From positions 1 to 6,817 of the forward strand of contig JAHEME010000156.1 in assembly GCA_024643825.1 (NCBI GenBank): a stretch of DNA of 6,817 nucleotides, read 5' to 3'. The notes under the pieces are model-generated. The model did no database searches, was not told the origin of the DNA, and worked only from the letters and a program-made list of their open reading frames with translations. Of the stretch, positions 1 to 5,644 are shown in pieces. The DNA comes from Chloroflexota bacterium (GTDB lineage Bacteria > Chloroflexota > Anaerolineae > Aggregatilineales > UBA3940). The first letter of the stretch is position 1. Each line of letters starts with the position of its first letter. A program made the position numbers and the translations under genes.

Positions 1-233
1 GGGGTGTAGATCGGGTTGATCCCACTCAGACCCCAGATCAGGTTGGTCAGCAGCCCGGTCAGCAGCCCGGCTATTGGGCCAGCCAGCACCGCGACCAGTA
101 CCGTGCCAATTGAGTCGAGGTAGATCGGAATCTTGAGTGCGACGATCAACTGCCCGAAAGCGATGTTAATGGCAATAGCTACCGGGATCATCACCCATGT
201 CAGGGTTGTGAAATCTCGTTTAATGCGATCCAT
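1..233 (-). CDS. ECF-transporter S-component-like membrane protein (C-terminus beyond window)
   Basis: Reading from ATG at 233 gives 77 complete codons with no stop before the window edge, so the C-terminal part lies outside. The N-terminus is short and basic (MDRIKRDF) and is followed by a hydrophobic stretch from about residue 11 to 31. Next comes the segment IPIYLDSIGTVLVAVLAGP, then a Gly/Leu-rich helix ending in TNLIWGL. This polar 'YLDSIGT' turn between two membrane helices, followed by 'GPIAGLLTGLLTN', resembles membrane-embedded substrate-binding S subunits of energy-coupling factor vitamin or nucleobase importers. That is a pattern judgement, and the substrate cannot be told. An AAAGGA Shine-Dalgarno lies 9 nt before the ATG. 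The dehydrogenase stop is 68 nt upstream with no hairpin-plus-U-tract between them, so co-transcription is likely. It could instead be another small membrane family; only the N-terminal part is visible. Confidence 0.6.
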   Translation of the reverse strand, partial: MDRIKRDFTTLTWVMIPVAIAINIAFGQLIVALKIPIYLDSIGTVLVAVLAGPIAGLLTGLLTNLIWGLSGINPIYT

Positions 234-301
234 TGTGTGCAGTCCTTTCTCTCAGTGGAGACATGCAACCGAAGCCGATAAGTGATTCTCAATGGGTATG
301 T

Positions 302-1783
302 TTAGAACTGGCGGCTCCACTCTTTGGGCCATCGCTCGACAACGACTTTGGTCTGCGTATAAAACTCAACCCCGTGCCGTCCCTGCGCGTGCAGATCGCC
401 AAAGAAGCTCTCACCCCATCCGCTGAACGGGAAGAAGGCCATCGGAGCCGCGACCCCGACGTTGATGCCGATATTCCCGGCGACAGCCTCGTAGCGGAAC
501 TTGCGGGCGGCTGCGCCACTGCTGGTGAAGATGCAGGCCATATTGCCGAAGCTCCGGTCGTTGACCAGCTTGATCGCCTCGTCGATGGTGTTGACATGCA
601 GCAGACTGAGCACCGGGCCGAATATCTCGGTGCGGCTCAGGTCGCTCTCGTGCGGCAGGCCGTCCAGAATGGTTGGGAACACAAAATGCCCGTCCTCATA
701 CCCCTTGACGCGCTTGCCGCGCCCATCGACCAGAACGGTGGCCCCTTCTTTGGCTCCCTGCCCGATCAACGTGTCGATGCGGGCTTTGCTGTCGCCGCGA
801 ATCACAGGCCCCATCTGGACACCCTCATCCAATCCGTAGCCGACGACGCGGCTGGCTGCTGCATCAGCGATGTTCTCGGTGAACAGGTTCCGAGCCTCGC
901 CGACGGTGATCGCCAGGGAGGTCGCGAGGCATCGCTGCCCGGCGCAGCCGAAAGACGAGTCAGCGATGATGCGGGTGGTCATCTCCATATCGGCATCGGG
1001 CAGCACCACGACGGGGTTCTTGGCTCCACCCTGGCATTGTGCCCTCTTCCCATTGGCAGTGGCGCGGCTGTAAATGTACTTCGCTACCGGGGTTGACCCC
1101 ACGAAGCTGATCGCCTTGATGTCGGGATGATCGAGAATGGCATCGACCGTCTCTTTGCTGCCATTCACTAATTGCAGCACGCCCTCCGGGAAGCCCGCCT
1201 GCTCGATCAACTCAAAGAGTCGAACACTGGTCATGGGGACTTTTTCGCTGGGCTTCAGCAGGAAGCAGTTTCCGGTTGCCACAGCATAGGGCAGAAACCA
1301 CAGGGGGATCATGGCCGGGAAGTTGAACGGGGTGATCGCCGCCACCACGCCCAGCGGCTGGCGGATCATGTGTTCGTCGATGCCGCTGGCAATGTCTTCA
1401 TTATTGTAACCCTGCATCAGGGTTGGAATGCCACAGGCCACTTCCACATTTTCGATGCCGCGTTGAATCTCACCCACGCTTTCGCCGTAGGTCTTACCGC
1501 ACTCATTGGTGATGATGCGGGCCAGGTCATCGACGGCATTTTCCAACAGCATCTTTAGCCGGAAGAGATACTGCACACGTTCCAGGGGAGGGGTGCGCCG
1601 CCATTCCGGGTAAGCAGCGGCAGCCGCTTCGACAGCTCGGTTGACTTCGCTTGCCGGGGTGACAGGGACTCTGGCAATCACCTTTGTGGTTGCGGGGTTG
1701 ATCACATCGAGCCACTCTGACGCGGCTGGTTCATGCCATGTGCCCTGGATGAAATTTTGCACCTTCAGGGCGGTTTGTTCCAT
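302..1783 (-). CDS. mmsA: Methylmalonate-semialdehyde dehydrogenase (CoA-acylating)
   Basis: This 493-aa protein has the full aldehyde dehydrogenase fold and the usual length for this subfamily. It should convert (methyl)malonate semialdehyde plus CoA and NAD+ to propionyl-CoA or acetyl-CoA, in cytosolic valine, thymine/uracil or myo-inositol degradation. Visible landmarks are TPFNFP (151-156, oxyanion Asn154), FVGSTPVAKYIY (227-238, nucleotide loop), QGGAKNP (251-257), CAGQRC with catalytic Cys285, and EIFGP (387-391). The C-terminus has FFGDLHAQGRHGVEFYTQTK, typical of MMSDH. As in MMSDH, the Glu general base of ordinary ALDHs is missing: the position before GG is Cys-Gln. Arg108 (GEIQRGIENVE) and Arg284 next to the Cys match arginines I recall as diagnostic of the family. 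One oddity is KNP where the well-known homologs I recall read KNH. The start at 1783 is chosen because AGGAGG sits 7 nt upstream; a longer reading to 1861 adds 26 non-homologous-looking residues. B. subtilis calls its homolog iolA. Confidence 0.92.
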   Translation of the reverse strand: MEQTALKVQNFIQGTWHEPAASEWLDVINPATTKVIARVPVTPASEVNRAVEAAAAAYPEWRRTPPLERVQYLFRLKMLLENAVDDLARIITNECGKTYGESVGEIQRGIENVEVACGIPTLMQGYNNEDIASGIDEHMIRQPLGVVAAITPFNFPAMIPLWFLPYAVATGNCFLLKPSEKVPMTSVRLFELIEQAGFPEGVLQLVNGSKETVDAILDHPDIKAISFVGSTPVAKYIYSRATANGKRAQCQGGAKNPVVVLPDADMEMTTRIIADSSFGCAGQRCLATSLAITVGEARNLFTENIADAAASRVVGYGLDEGVQMGPVIRGDSKARIDTLIGQGAKEGATVLVDGRGKRVKGYEDGHFVFPTILDGLPHESDLSRTEIFGPVLSLLHVNTIDEAIKLVNDRSFGNMACIFTSSGAAARKFRYEAVAGNIGINVGVAAPMAFFPFSGWGESFFGDLHAQGRHGVEFYTQTKVVVERWPKEWSRQF

Positions 1784-1790
1784 AACGGTT

Positions 1791-1796
1791 CCTCCT
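1791..1796 (-). promoter_or_regulatory. Shine-Dalgarno fixing the dehydrogenase start
   Basis: A perfect AGGAGG lies on the minus strand with 7 nt to ATG at 1783. It decides between this start and an in-frame ATG at 1861, which would add 26 residues that do not resemble an aldehyde dehydrogenase N-terminus. Confidence 0.85.
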
Positions 1797-1888
1797 GATT
1801 CGAGAGAGCAATGGTAGCTGTGAATGCCAGGGTGATGGGCGGTGCAGAACGGCTGCTTCATCCAACTATGTTCTGCGACCGTGGCATG

Positions 1889-1917
1889 ATGCTACACCAG
1901 ATTGGCGGGTCTGCCAA
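1889..1917 (-). promoter_or_regulatory. Putative sigma70 promoter for the dehydrogenase, with overlapping palindrome
   Basis: The minus strand shows TTGGCA, 17 nt, then TAGCAT (5/6 and 4/6 matches to consensus at ideal spacing), about 105 nt before the dehydrogenase start and just past the preceding gene's stop. The -35 hexamer is embedded in an inverted repeat, TTGGC-N6-GCCAA (1902-1917), which is the right size and place for a repressor site. Without a T-run after it, the repeat is unlikely to be a terminator. The promoter call rests only on matching and position. Confidence 0.45.
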
Positions 1918-1939
1918 AGTCACGGGGTGGCGATCCTCG

Positions 1940-2860
1940 CTAGGATTGATCGTGCCGACCAATCCGTAGAACATGGACGGTGAGCCAATGCCAAAAACGA
2001 TGGGCAAATCGGGGGGTAAAGTGCGACGCAAAACTGAGGGCTGCATCCGTCGGGCTGACTGTATCCCCAAACCGCTGCCGCAGAAAGTACAGATGATCCA
2101 TCAGCCAGATATATAGGTCGGTTTCTGTTCGACCAGGGAATTCATGCAGAACATCGGTGTGGCGCACGGTTTGAACGATGGGTAGATACACCTGATCGTA
2201 CCACTGGGCGGCAGCTTCAGGGAAGCTGAACTCCCGGTTCCATTCCTTCGATTGAAGGTAGCGATGAACCTCAATGTGCTCCATCAGCAGGTGATAGCCG
2301 CCAGCAATCGTGCAGTCTATGTTCGAGTCGGGACGAGCTTCTGCCAGCTTCGTCTGTTCCACAAAGTCTGCACGTTCCCCGATTCCTTCCAGATCGCTGG
2401 CTTGAATATCCGACGTAAGGGGAACTGTGCCACGAACTTCCTGCACTTCGGCATCGATGAATTCGCGGCCAAGCTCCCGCGCGACGCTGACGCGGTGATT
2501 GCCATCCATCACGAAGTAGACTTCGCCAATCTGATACAGCTTGACGGGGGGGAGATTCACGTCGGAGTAGTACGCTCGCCCGACGCTCTGCCAGCGTTCC
2601 TCGGTGAAGTCCTGCGACGGCAGGAATGCGCGGTCGAAGTCGCGGAAGCGGTCAACGCTCCCTACGATTCGATCAATGGGCACGGCTTGAATCCCACGAT
2701 AGATCGGGCCTCCGGCATGAATGCGTGTCCGAACTTCGTCATACGCCAGCAATCGATTGGATCGCCGCTGGAGGGTGAACCACACCGCACGCAAAAACGC
2801 CTTCCCACGGGCGCGGCGGAAGGCGTTTTGAGCTTGAGCCGTCGCCAGATTATCATTCAT
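1940..2860 (-). CDS. ParB/sulfiredoxin-fold domain protein of unknown role
   Basis: The 306-aa product carries a ParB-like (ParB/Srx-superfamily) core. VPIDRIVGSVDR (60-71) is the first strand and turn, and VYFVMDGNHRVSVARELG (114-131) is the DGxHR-type motif that binds nucleotide or DNA in this superfamily. The N-terminus (1-40) is basic and probably helical (NAFRRARGKAFLRAVWFTLQRR). The roughly 175 C-terminal residues are mostly helical, with HEFPGRTETDLYIWLMDH (239-256), a stretch I recall from other ParB-fold hypothetical proteins. No helix-turn-helix of true plasmid/chromosome ParB is evident, so a segregation role should not be assumed. It overlaps the 3' end of the phosphoesterase gene by 8 bp and has no good Shine-Dalgarno, which suggests translational coupling. 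A physical or functional partnership with the phosphoesterase is inferred from this arrangement only. The stop is TAG at 1942-1940. Confidence 0.72.
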   Translation of the reverse strand: MNDNLATAQAQNAFRRARGKAFLRAVWFTLQRRSNRLLAYDEVRTRIHAGGPIYRGIQAVPIDRIVGSVDRFRDFDRAFLPSQDFTEERWQSVGRAYYSDVNLPPVKLYQIGEVYFVMDGNHRVSVARELGREFIDAEVQEVRGTVPLTSDIQASDLEGIGERADFVEQTKLAEARPDSNIDCTIAGGYHLLMEHIEVHRYLQSKEWNREFSFPEAAAQWYDQVYLPIVQTVRHTDVLHEFPGRTETDLYIWLMDHLYFLRQRFGDTVSPTDAALSFASHFTPRFAHRFWHWLTVHVLRIGRHDQS

Positions 2861-3488
2861 CGAAGTCCCATTCGATCAAACGATTCGGGTACACATTGAT
2901 GATCTCTGTCTCATGATACCGTGTTTGATACACGGCGTCCCGTCGATACAGGTGTGTGTGCCCGTGGAACATGTACTTCGGTTTGAAAAGCCGCATCAGG
3001 GTAAGCAGGCTGTGAAATCCTTGATGAGGCAGATCGGCTTCATCATGAATGCCGTGAGGGGGAGAATGGGTAACCAGGATGTCAAGGTAACGACCGTAGC
3101 GCAGGTGGTTTCCGAGCAAGGCGGGGGCGAGCCCCAGTACGCGCCAGGCCATAGCGGCCTGTGTATACTGATTACGTACTTCGAGGTTGTAGCGCATCGA
3201 ACCGCCCAGCCCCGCCAGCAGCAACCCACTGATCTTCTCGGTGCGATCTTCCAGCGAGATGCAGCCCTCGGGTTTGGTGACTTTGCGCCCATCTGCCATG
3301 TGTTGCACCAGATCATGGTTGCCGAAAACGTATGCAACCGGAGTTGGCAGCATCGAGACAACGTATTCGAGGTAATAGTACGGCAGGTCACCGCACCCGA
3401 TTACCAGATCGATATCGCCATACAGGTCACGCACCTGTGGCGAGTAGATCGCTTCATTGACGCGATCACTCAGGGCAAGAATCTTCAT
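2853..3488 (-). CDS. Calcineurin-like metallophosphoesterase, variant first motif
   Basis: This 211-aa cytosolic protein has most metal-binding motifs of calcineurin-like phosphoesterases in order: Asp8 in ILALSD, GCGD (31-34), FGNHD (55-59), VTHSPPHG (139-146) and FHGHTH (174-179). These families hydrolyse phosphomonoesters or phosphodiesters with two metal ions; the substrate cannot be told here. Motif I normally reads D-x-H, but here it is DRV, so the histidine that usually helps hold the first metal is absent. CGDLPYYYLEYV and the 'IYSP' segment mark a particular subfamily that I recall from Chloroflexota. ATG at 3488 has no strong Shine-Dalgarno; an in-frame TGA 18 nt upstream limits any extension. 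The gene is first in an operon with the ParB-fold gene, whose ATG lies inside its last codons. Confidence 0.82.
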   Translation of the reverse strand: MKILALSDRVNEAIYSPQVRDLYGDIDLVIGCGDLPYYYLEYVVSMLPTPVAYVFGNHDLVQHMADGRKVTKPEGCISLEDRTEKISGLLLAGLGGSMRYNLEVRNQYTQAAMAWRVLGLAPALLGNHLRYGRYLDILVTHSPPHGIHDEADLPHQGFHSLLTLMRLFKPKYMFHGHTHLYRRDAVYQTRYHETEIINVYPNRLIEWDFDE

Positions 3489-3503
3489 GGACAGTCTATG
3501 GTT

Positions 3504-3515
3504 TCACTAAAGTGA
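3504..3515. repeat. 12-bp inverted repeat in the leader of the phosphoesterase operon
   Basis: The plus strand reads TCACTAAAGTGA: 5-bp arms TCACT/AGTGA around AA. It lies 16 bp before the phosphoesterase ATG and about 20-30 nt after the predicted transcription start. It could be an operator or a small leader hairpin. The arms are short enough to occur by chance. Confidence 0.3.
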
Positions 3516-3542
3516 GCAGGTCAATAACTCCGACAACGCCAG

Positions 3543-3551
3543 AGTATAGCA
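3543..3551 (-). promoter_or_regulatory. Putative extended -10 promoter for the phosphoesterase/ParB-fold operon
   Basis: The minus strand reads TGC-TATACT, an extended -10 element with a 5/6 match to TATAAT. The -35 position 17 nt upstream (TTCGTG) is poor, as often tolerated with an extended -10. It lies between the terminator of the upstream small gene and the operon start, giving a leader of roughly 48 nt. Confidence 0.5.
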
Positions 3552-3569
3552 TAGTGGATTAGCAGCACG

Positions 3570-3603
3570 AAAAAGCTCACCGCCGCCTATGCTGGCGGCG
3601 GTG
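3570..3603 (-). terminator. Intrinsic terminator after the small GlsB/YeaQ-family gene
   Basis: On the minus strand a perfect 10-bp stem CACCGCCGCC/GGCGGCGGTG with a 6-nt loop (3578-3603) is followed by AGC and then TTTTT (3574-3570). It begins about 40 nt after the small gene's stop. The other strand lacks a comparable U-tract, so it acts in the minus direction and insulates the phosphoesterase operon. Confidence 0.88.
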
Positions 3604-3644
3604 GGAAGGTAAACAAATCAGTAATCAGAGTTGGCGGGCATCCG

Positions 3645-3899
3645 TCACGCCTTCCTGATCGCTCCAATAATCACGAGCAGCACTATTGCGCCAATAAGGG
3701 CGACGAGGATCGAACCGACGAAGCCAGCGCCAAGCGAAATGCCGAGGAGTCCGGTTAGAATGCTTCCTAGAAACCCACCGATAATGCCTACGATGATGTT
3801 CCCGATCAGCCCGAAACCACGCCCCTTCATCACGATTCCAGCCAACCATCCTGCAATTGCACCGATGACAATCGCAGCAATCAACCCCTGTAGGCCCAT
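3645..3899 (-). CDS. GlsB/YeaQ/YmgE-family (transglycosylase-associated) membrane protein
   Basis: The 84-aa, almost wholly hydrophobic and glycine-rich protein has three predicted membrane helices, at about residues 3-24, 30-52 and 58-81. The family signature segments are present: GAIAGWLAGIVMKGRGFGLIGNIIVG, with the basic KGR loop after helix 1, and GGFLGSIL. Length and layout match the family exactly. Members are inner-membrane proteins linked to stress responses in several bacteria; the molecular activity is unknown and the 'transglycosylase-associated' label is historical. GGGAG lies 7 nt before ATG at 3899. The gene is monocistronic: its own promoter lies upstream and strong terminators flank it on both sides. 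Confidence 0.9.
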   Translation of the reverse strand: MGLQGLIAAIVIGAIAGWLAGIVMKGRGFGLIGNIIVGIIGGFLGSILTGLLGISLGAGFVGSILVALIGAIVLLVIIGAIRKA

Positions 3900-3950
3900 G
3901 ATTCAACTCCCTTTCCTATTCTTGTATGAACGGATACATAGACAAAAAGT

Positions 3951-3978
3951 ATTGTAGGATATTCCAACAGACTGTGAA
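3951..3978 (-). promoter_or_regulatory. Sigma70-type promoter for the small membrane-protein gene
   Basis: The minus strand shows TTCACA, 16 nt, TACAAT: both hexamers match consensus at 5 of 6 positions. The -10 lies about 51 nt before the ATG and the whole element sits just after the terminator at 3992-4025, giving the gene independent transcription. Confidence 0.65.
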
Positions 3979-3991
3979 ACTGGACTCCACC

Positions 3992-4025
3992 AAAAAAACT
4001 CCAGCCGTGAGGCTGGAGTTTTTTT
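3992..4025. terminator. Symmetrical intrinsic terminator after the SAM synthetase gene
   Basis: A perfect 15-bp inverted repeat: seven A, then CTCCAGCC, loop GTGA, GGCTGGAG, then seven T. On the minus strand it follows the synthetase stop by 32 nt and ends in seven U, an ideal terminator. Because A- and T-tracts flank both sides it would also work for transcripts on the plus strand, though no plus-strand gene is seen here. Confidence 0.92.
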
Positions 4026-4057
4026 CATGCTGGGACGCGCGTCTTCCCAGGGATTCG

Positions 4058-5248
4058 TTAGTAGAGGGTGACTTCCATATCAGCGAGCTTCTTACGCAGG
4101 CCGATCATATCTCCCAGATGGCGGTCAATCACGGCGTTTACGGCGGTTCTGGCGTTCTCCGAGAGGTTTCCATTGCGCGGTGTGACCGTCGCGGTAGCGA
4201 TCAGCGGCTGATCCAGCGGATGACCGATCTGGCTCAGAACGTAGACCTGTGCTTCCCGCACATCAGGGACGCTTTCCACGATATCCTGTGCAGCCAGCAG
4301 GGCAAGTACGTTGTAGAGCTTACCAACATGGCTGATCGGGTTCTTCCCGGCGGCGGCTTCCAGCGATGCTGCGCGGAAGGGCGCAATCACGCCCGTGACG
4401 CGATTGCCACGACCTACCGAACCGTCATCGCCCATCTCGGCGCTGGTTCCGGTGAGAGTCAGATACACGTTGCTCGTGCCGTCTTCGTCTGCGGTGTTCA
4501 CGTCGATATGGATCGGGCGCTTATCGAGGTTGGAAGCATAGGTCTGAATTGCTTCCCGTACTGCCCCTTTAACCTCAATGTATTCAGTGGAGTCTTTGAT
4601 CTGAGGGGCGATGAACGGCACAGCGCAGGTGAGCGTGATCTCGTTGCCACGCCGCATCCCCATGACTTTGACGTCTTCGCCAATAGGGAACTGCTTGAGA
4701 AGCTCGTAGTTGATGTATTGGCACGTCTCATAGACAGCGTGTTCCAGCCCAGATCGGGGCCAGTGTGCCGCGCCGAAGCTCGTATCGTTGGCGGTGATTT
4801 CGTGAACGGCGTGCATTAGCTCGCTGGAGCCATGCCCGGCGTAGCAGTCAATCACGCAGTACACATCGGGATCGAGGTACTTCATCGTCTCTTTGATGTG
4901 GGCTTTTGCTGCATTGATGGCGATGGCATCCATCGGGACTTTGGTTCCATCGGGGGCGGTGGGGGTACCTCGCCCGGCAATTTGGATGCGAATCGGCTTG
5001 AGCAGTTCGCCCACGCCATAATCCACATGCGTTTCCCCCGCCACCAGTTGTACTTTGTCGAAGTTGTGGTGCAAGGGAGCACCAAGATTCTCCTGACACC
5101 AGCGAGTATATTCAACGGAAATGCGTTCGGCGATGCCATCACATAGGCTGTCGGGATGGCCTATGCCTTTGCGCTCGACGATCTCAACCGGGCGGTCTTC
5201 GATCCAGGTTCCGGCAGCTTCCGCCACCACGATATTACGTTCAGACAT
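4058..5248 (-). CDS. mat: S-adenosylmethionine synthetase, archaeal type
   Basis: The 396-aa cytosolic enzyme makes S-adenosylmethionine from methionine and ATP, releasing phosphate and pyrophosphate. It belongs to the archaeal-type AdoMet synthase family, not to the common bacterial MetK family. The evidence is GIGHPDSLCDGIAE (28-41), GETHVDYG (71-78), ANDTSFGAAH (153-162), GDDGSVGRGNRVTGVI (273-288) and GKNPISHVGKLYN (301-313), with the roughly 400-residue length of archaeal proteins. All these conserved blocks are intact, so it should be active. The start at 5248 is set by AGGAGG 6 nt upstream and by MSERNIVVAEA matching where the family begins; an in-frame ATG at 5341 would translate riboswitch RNA. 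Expression is probably repressed by SAM through the upstream SAM-I riboswitch, giving product feedback. Acquisition from archaea, or old inheritance within the phylum, is possible; base composition looks like that of the neighbours. Confidence 0.95.
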   Translation of the reverse strand: MSERNIVVAEAAGTWIEDRPVEIVERKGIGHPDSLCDGIAERISVEYTRWCQENLGAPLHHNFDKVQLVAGETHVDYGVGELLKPIRIQIAGRGTPTAPDGTKVPMDAIAINAAKAHIKETMKYLDPDVYCVIDCYAGHGSSELMHAVHEITANDTSFGAAHWPRSGLEHAVYETCQYINYELLKQFPIGEDVKVMGMRRGNEITLTCAVPFIAPQIKDSTEYIEVKGAVREAIQTYASNLDKRPIHIDVNTADEDGTSNVYLTLTGTSAEMGDDGSVGRGNRVTGVIAPFRAASLEAAAGKNPISHVGKLYNVLALLAAQDIVESVPDVREAQVYVLSQIGHPLDQPLIATATVTPRNGNLSENARTAVNAVIDRHLGDMIGLRKKLADMEVTLY

Positions 5249-5254
5249 GTACAG

Positions 5255-5260
5255 CCTCCT
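5255..5260 (-). promoter_or_regulatory. Shine-Dalgarno of the SAM synthetase gene
   Basis: AGGAGG lies 6 nt before ATG at 5248. It sits mostly in the loop of a tiny possible hairpin ACAG-GAGG-CTGT (5251-5262), which would leave it exposed. It rules out the upstream in-frame ATG at 5341. Confidence 0.85.
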
Positions 5261-5275
5261 GTCGTCTGCTGTGGC

Positions 5276-5317
5276 AAACAGAACGCGCCTCCTCAAACCG
5301 TCGTGAGAAGAGGCGCG
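5276..5317 (-). promoter_or_regulatory. Expression-platform hairpin of the SAM riboswitch
   Basis: Between the aptamer and the gene, the minus strand forms CGCGCCTC/GAGGCGCG (8 bp, 5284-5317), continued inside by CTC/GAG past a TT bulge. It is followed directly by TTCTGTTT (5283-5276). A strong GC stem with an imperfect U-rich tail fits a SAM-stabilised terminator. The segment TCTCAC inside its 5' side can alternatively pair with GTG(G)AGA at the 3' end of the aptamer's P1, which could serve as an antiterminator. The U-tract is poor, so translational control cannot be excluded. The mechanism is inference. Confidence 0.5.
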
Positions 5318-5332
5318 CGACATGGGCTGCGG

Positions 5333-5542
<210 letters not shown>

Positions 5543-5574
5543 TTGTTGTTTACCAGTATTCAATTTGAGGCGCG

Positions 5575-5603
5575 ATTGTACCGTTCAGGGAGGGGGCTGT
5601 CAA
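5575..5603 (-). promoter_or_regulatory. Near-consensus sigma70 promoter for riboswitch and SAM synthetase
   Basis: TTGACA (5603-5598), 17 nt, TACAAT (5580-5575) on the minus strand: a perfect -35 and 5/6 -10 at ideal spacing. Transcription would start near 5568, about 26 nt before the first aptamer base, and produce a leader of about 320 nt. A strong constitutive promoter fits control exercised downstream by the riboswitch. Confidence 0.88.
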
Positions 5604-5644
5604 CCGAAATCAGCCGCGCGCGCTCTACGACTGAGACGATAGGA

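Noticed and set aside
234..301. TPP riboswitch suggested by CTGAGA before the S-component gene
   Set aside because: The gap is only 68 nt and the other conserved TPP elements are absent; the hexamer is a chance match.
233..1096. Long plus-strand open frame (287 codons) opposite the dehydrogenase
   Set aside because: It is antisense to a well-conserved aldehyde dehydrogenase; its translation shows no recognisable domain and its length follows from the codon pattern of the real gene.
2252..2899. Plus-strand open frame of 215 codons opposite the ParB-fold gene
   Set aside because: Antisense to a gene with clear motifs; no ribosome site or domain of its own.
2913..3515. Plus-strand open frame of 200 codons opposite the phosphoesterase
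   Set aside because: Shadow of a gene with intact metal-binding motifs; no independent support.
5607..5634. Possible terminator after the SGNH gene: stem TCAGTCG/CGGCTGA
   Set aside because: The stem is 7 bp with a G-U pair, the loop is 9 nt, and only three T follow; it is too weak to call and abuts the next promoter.
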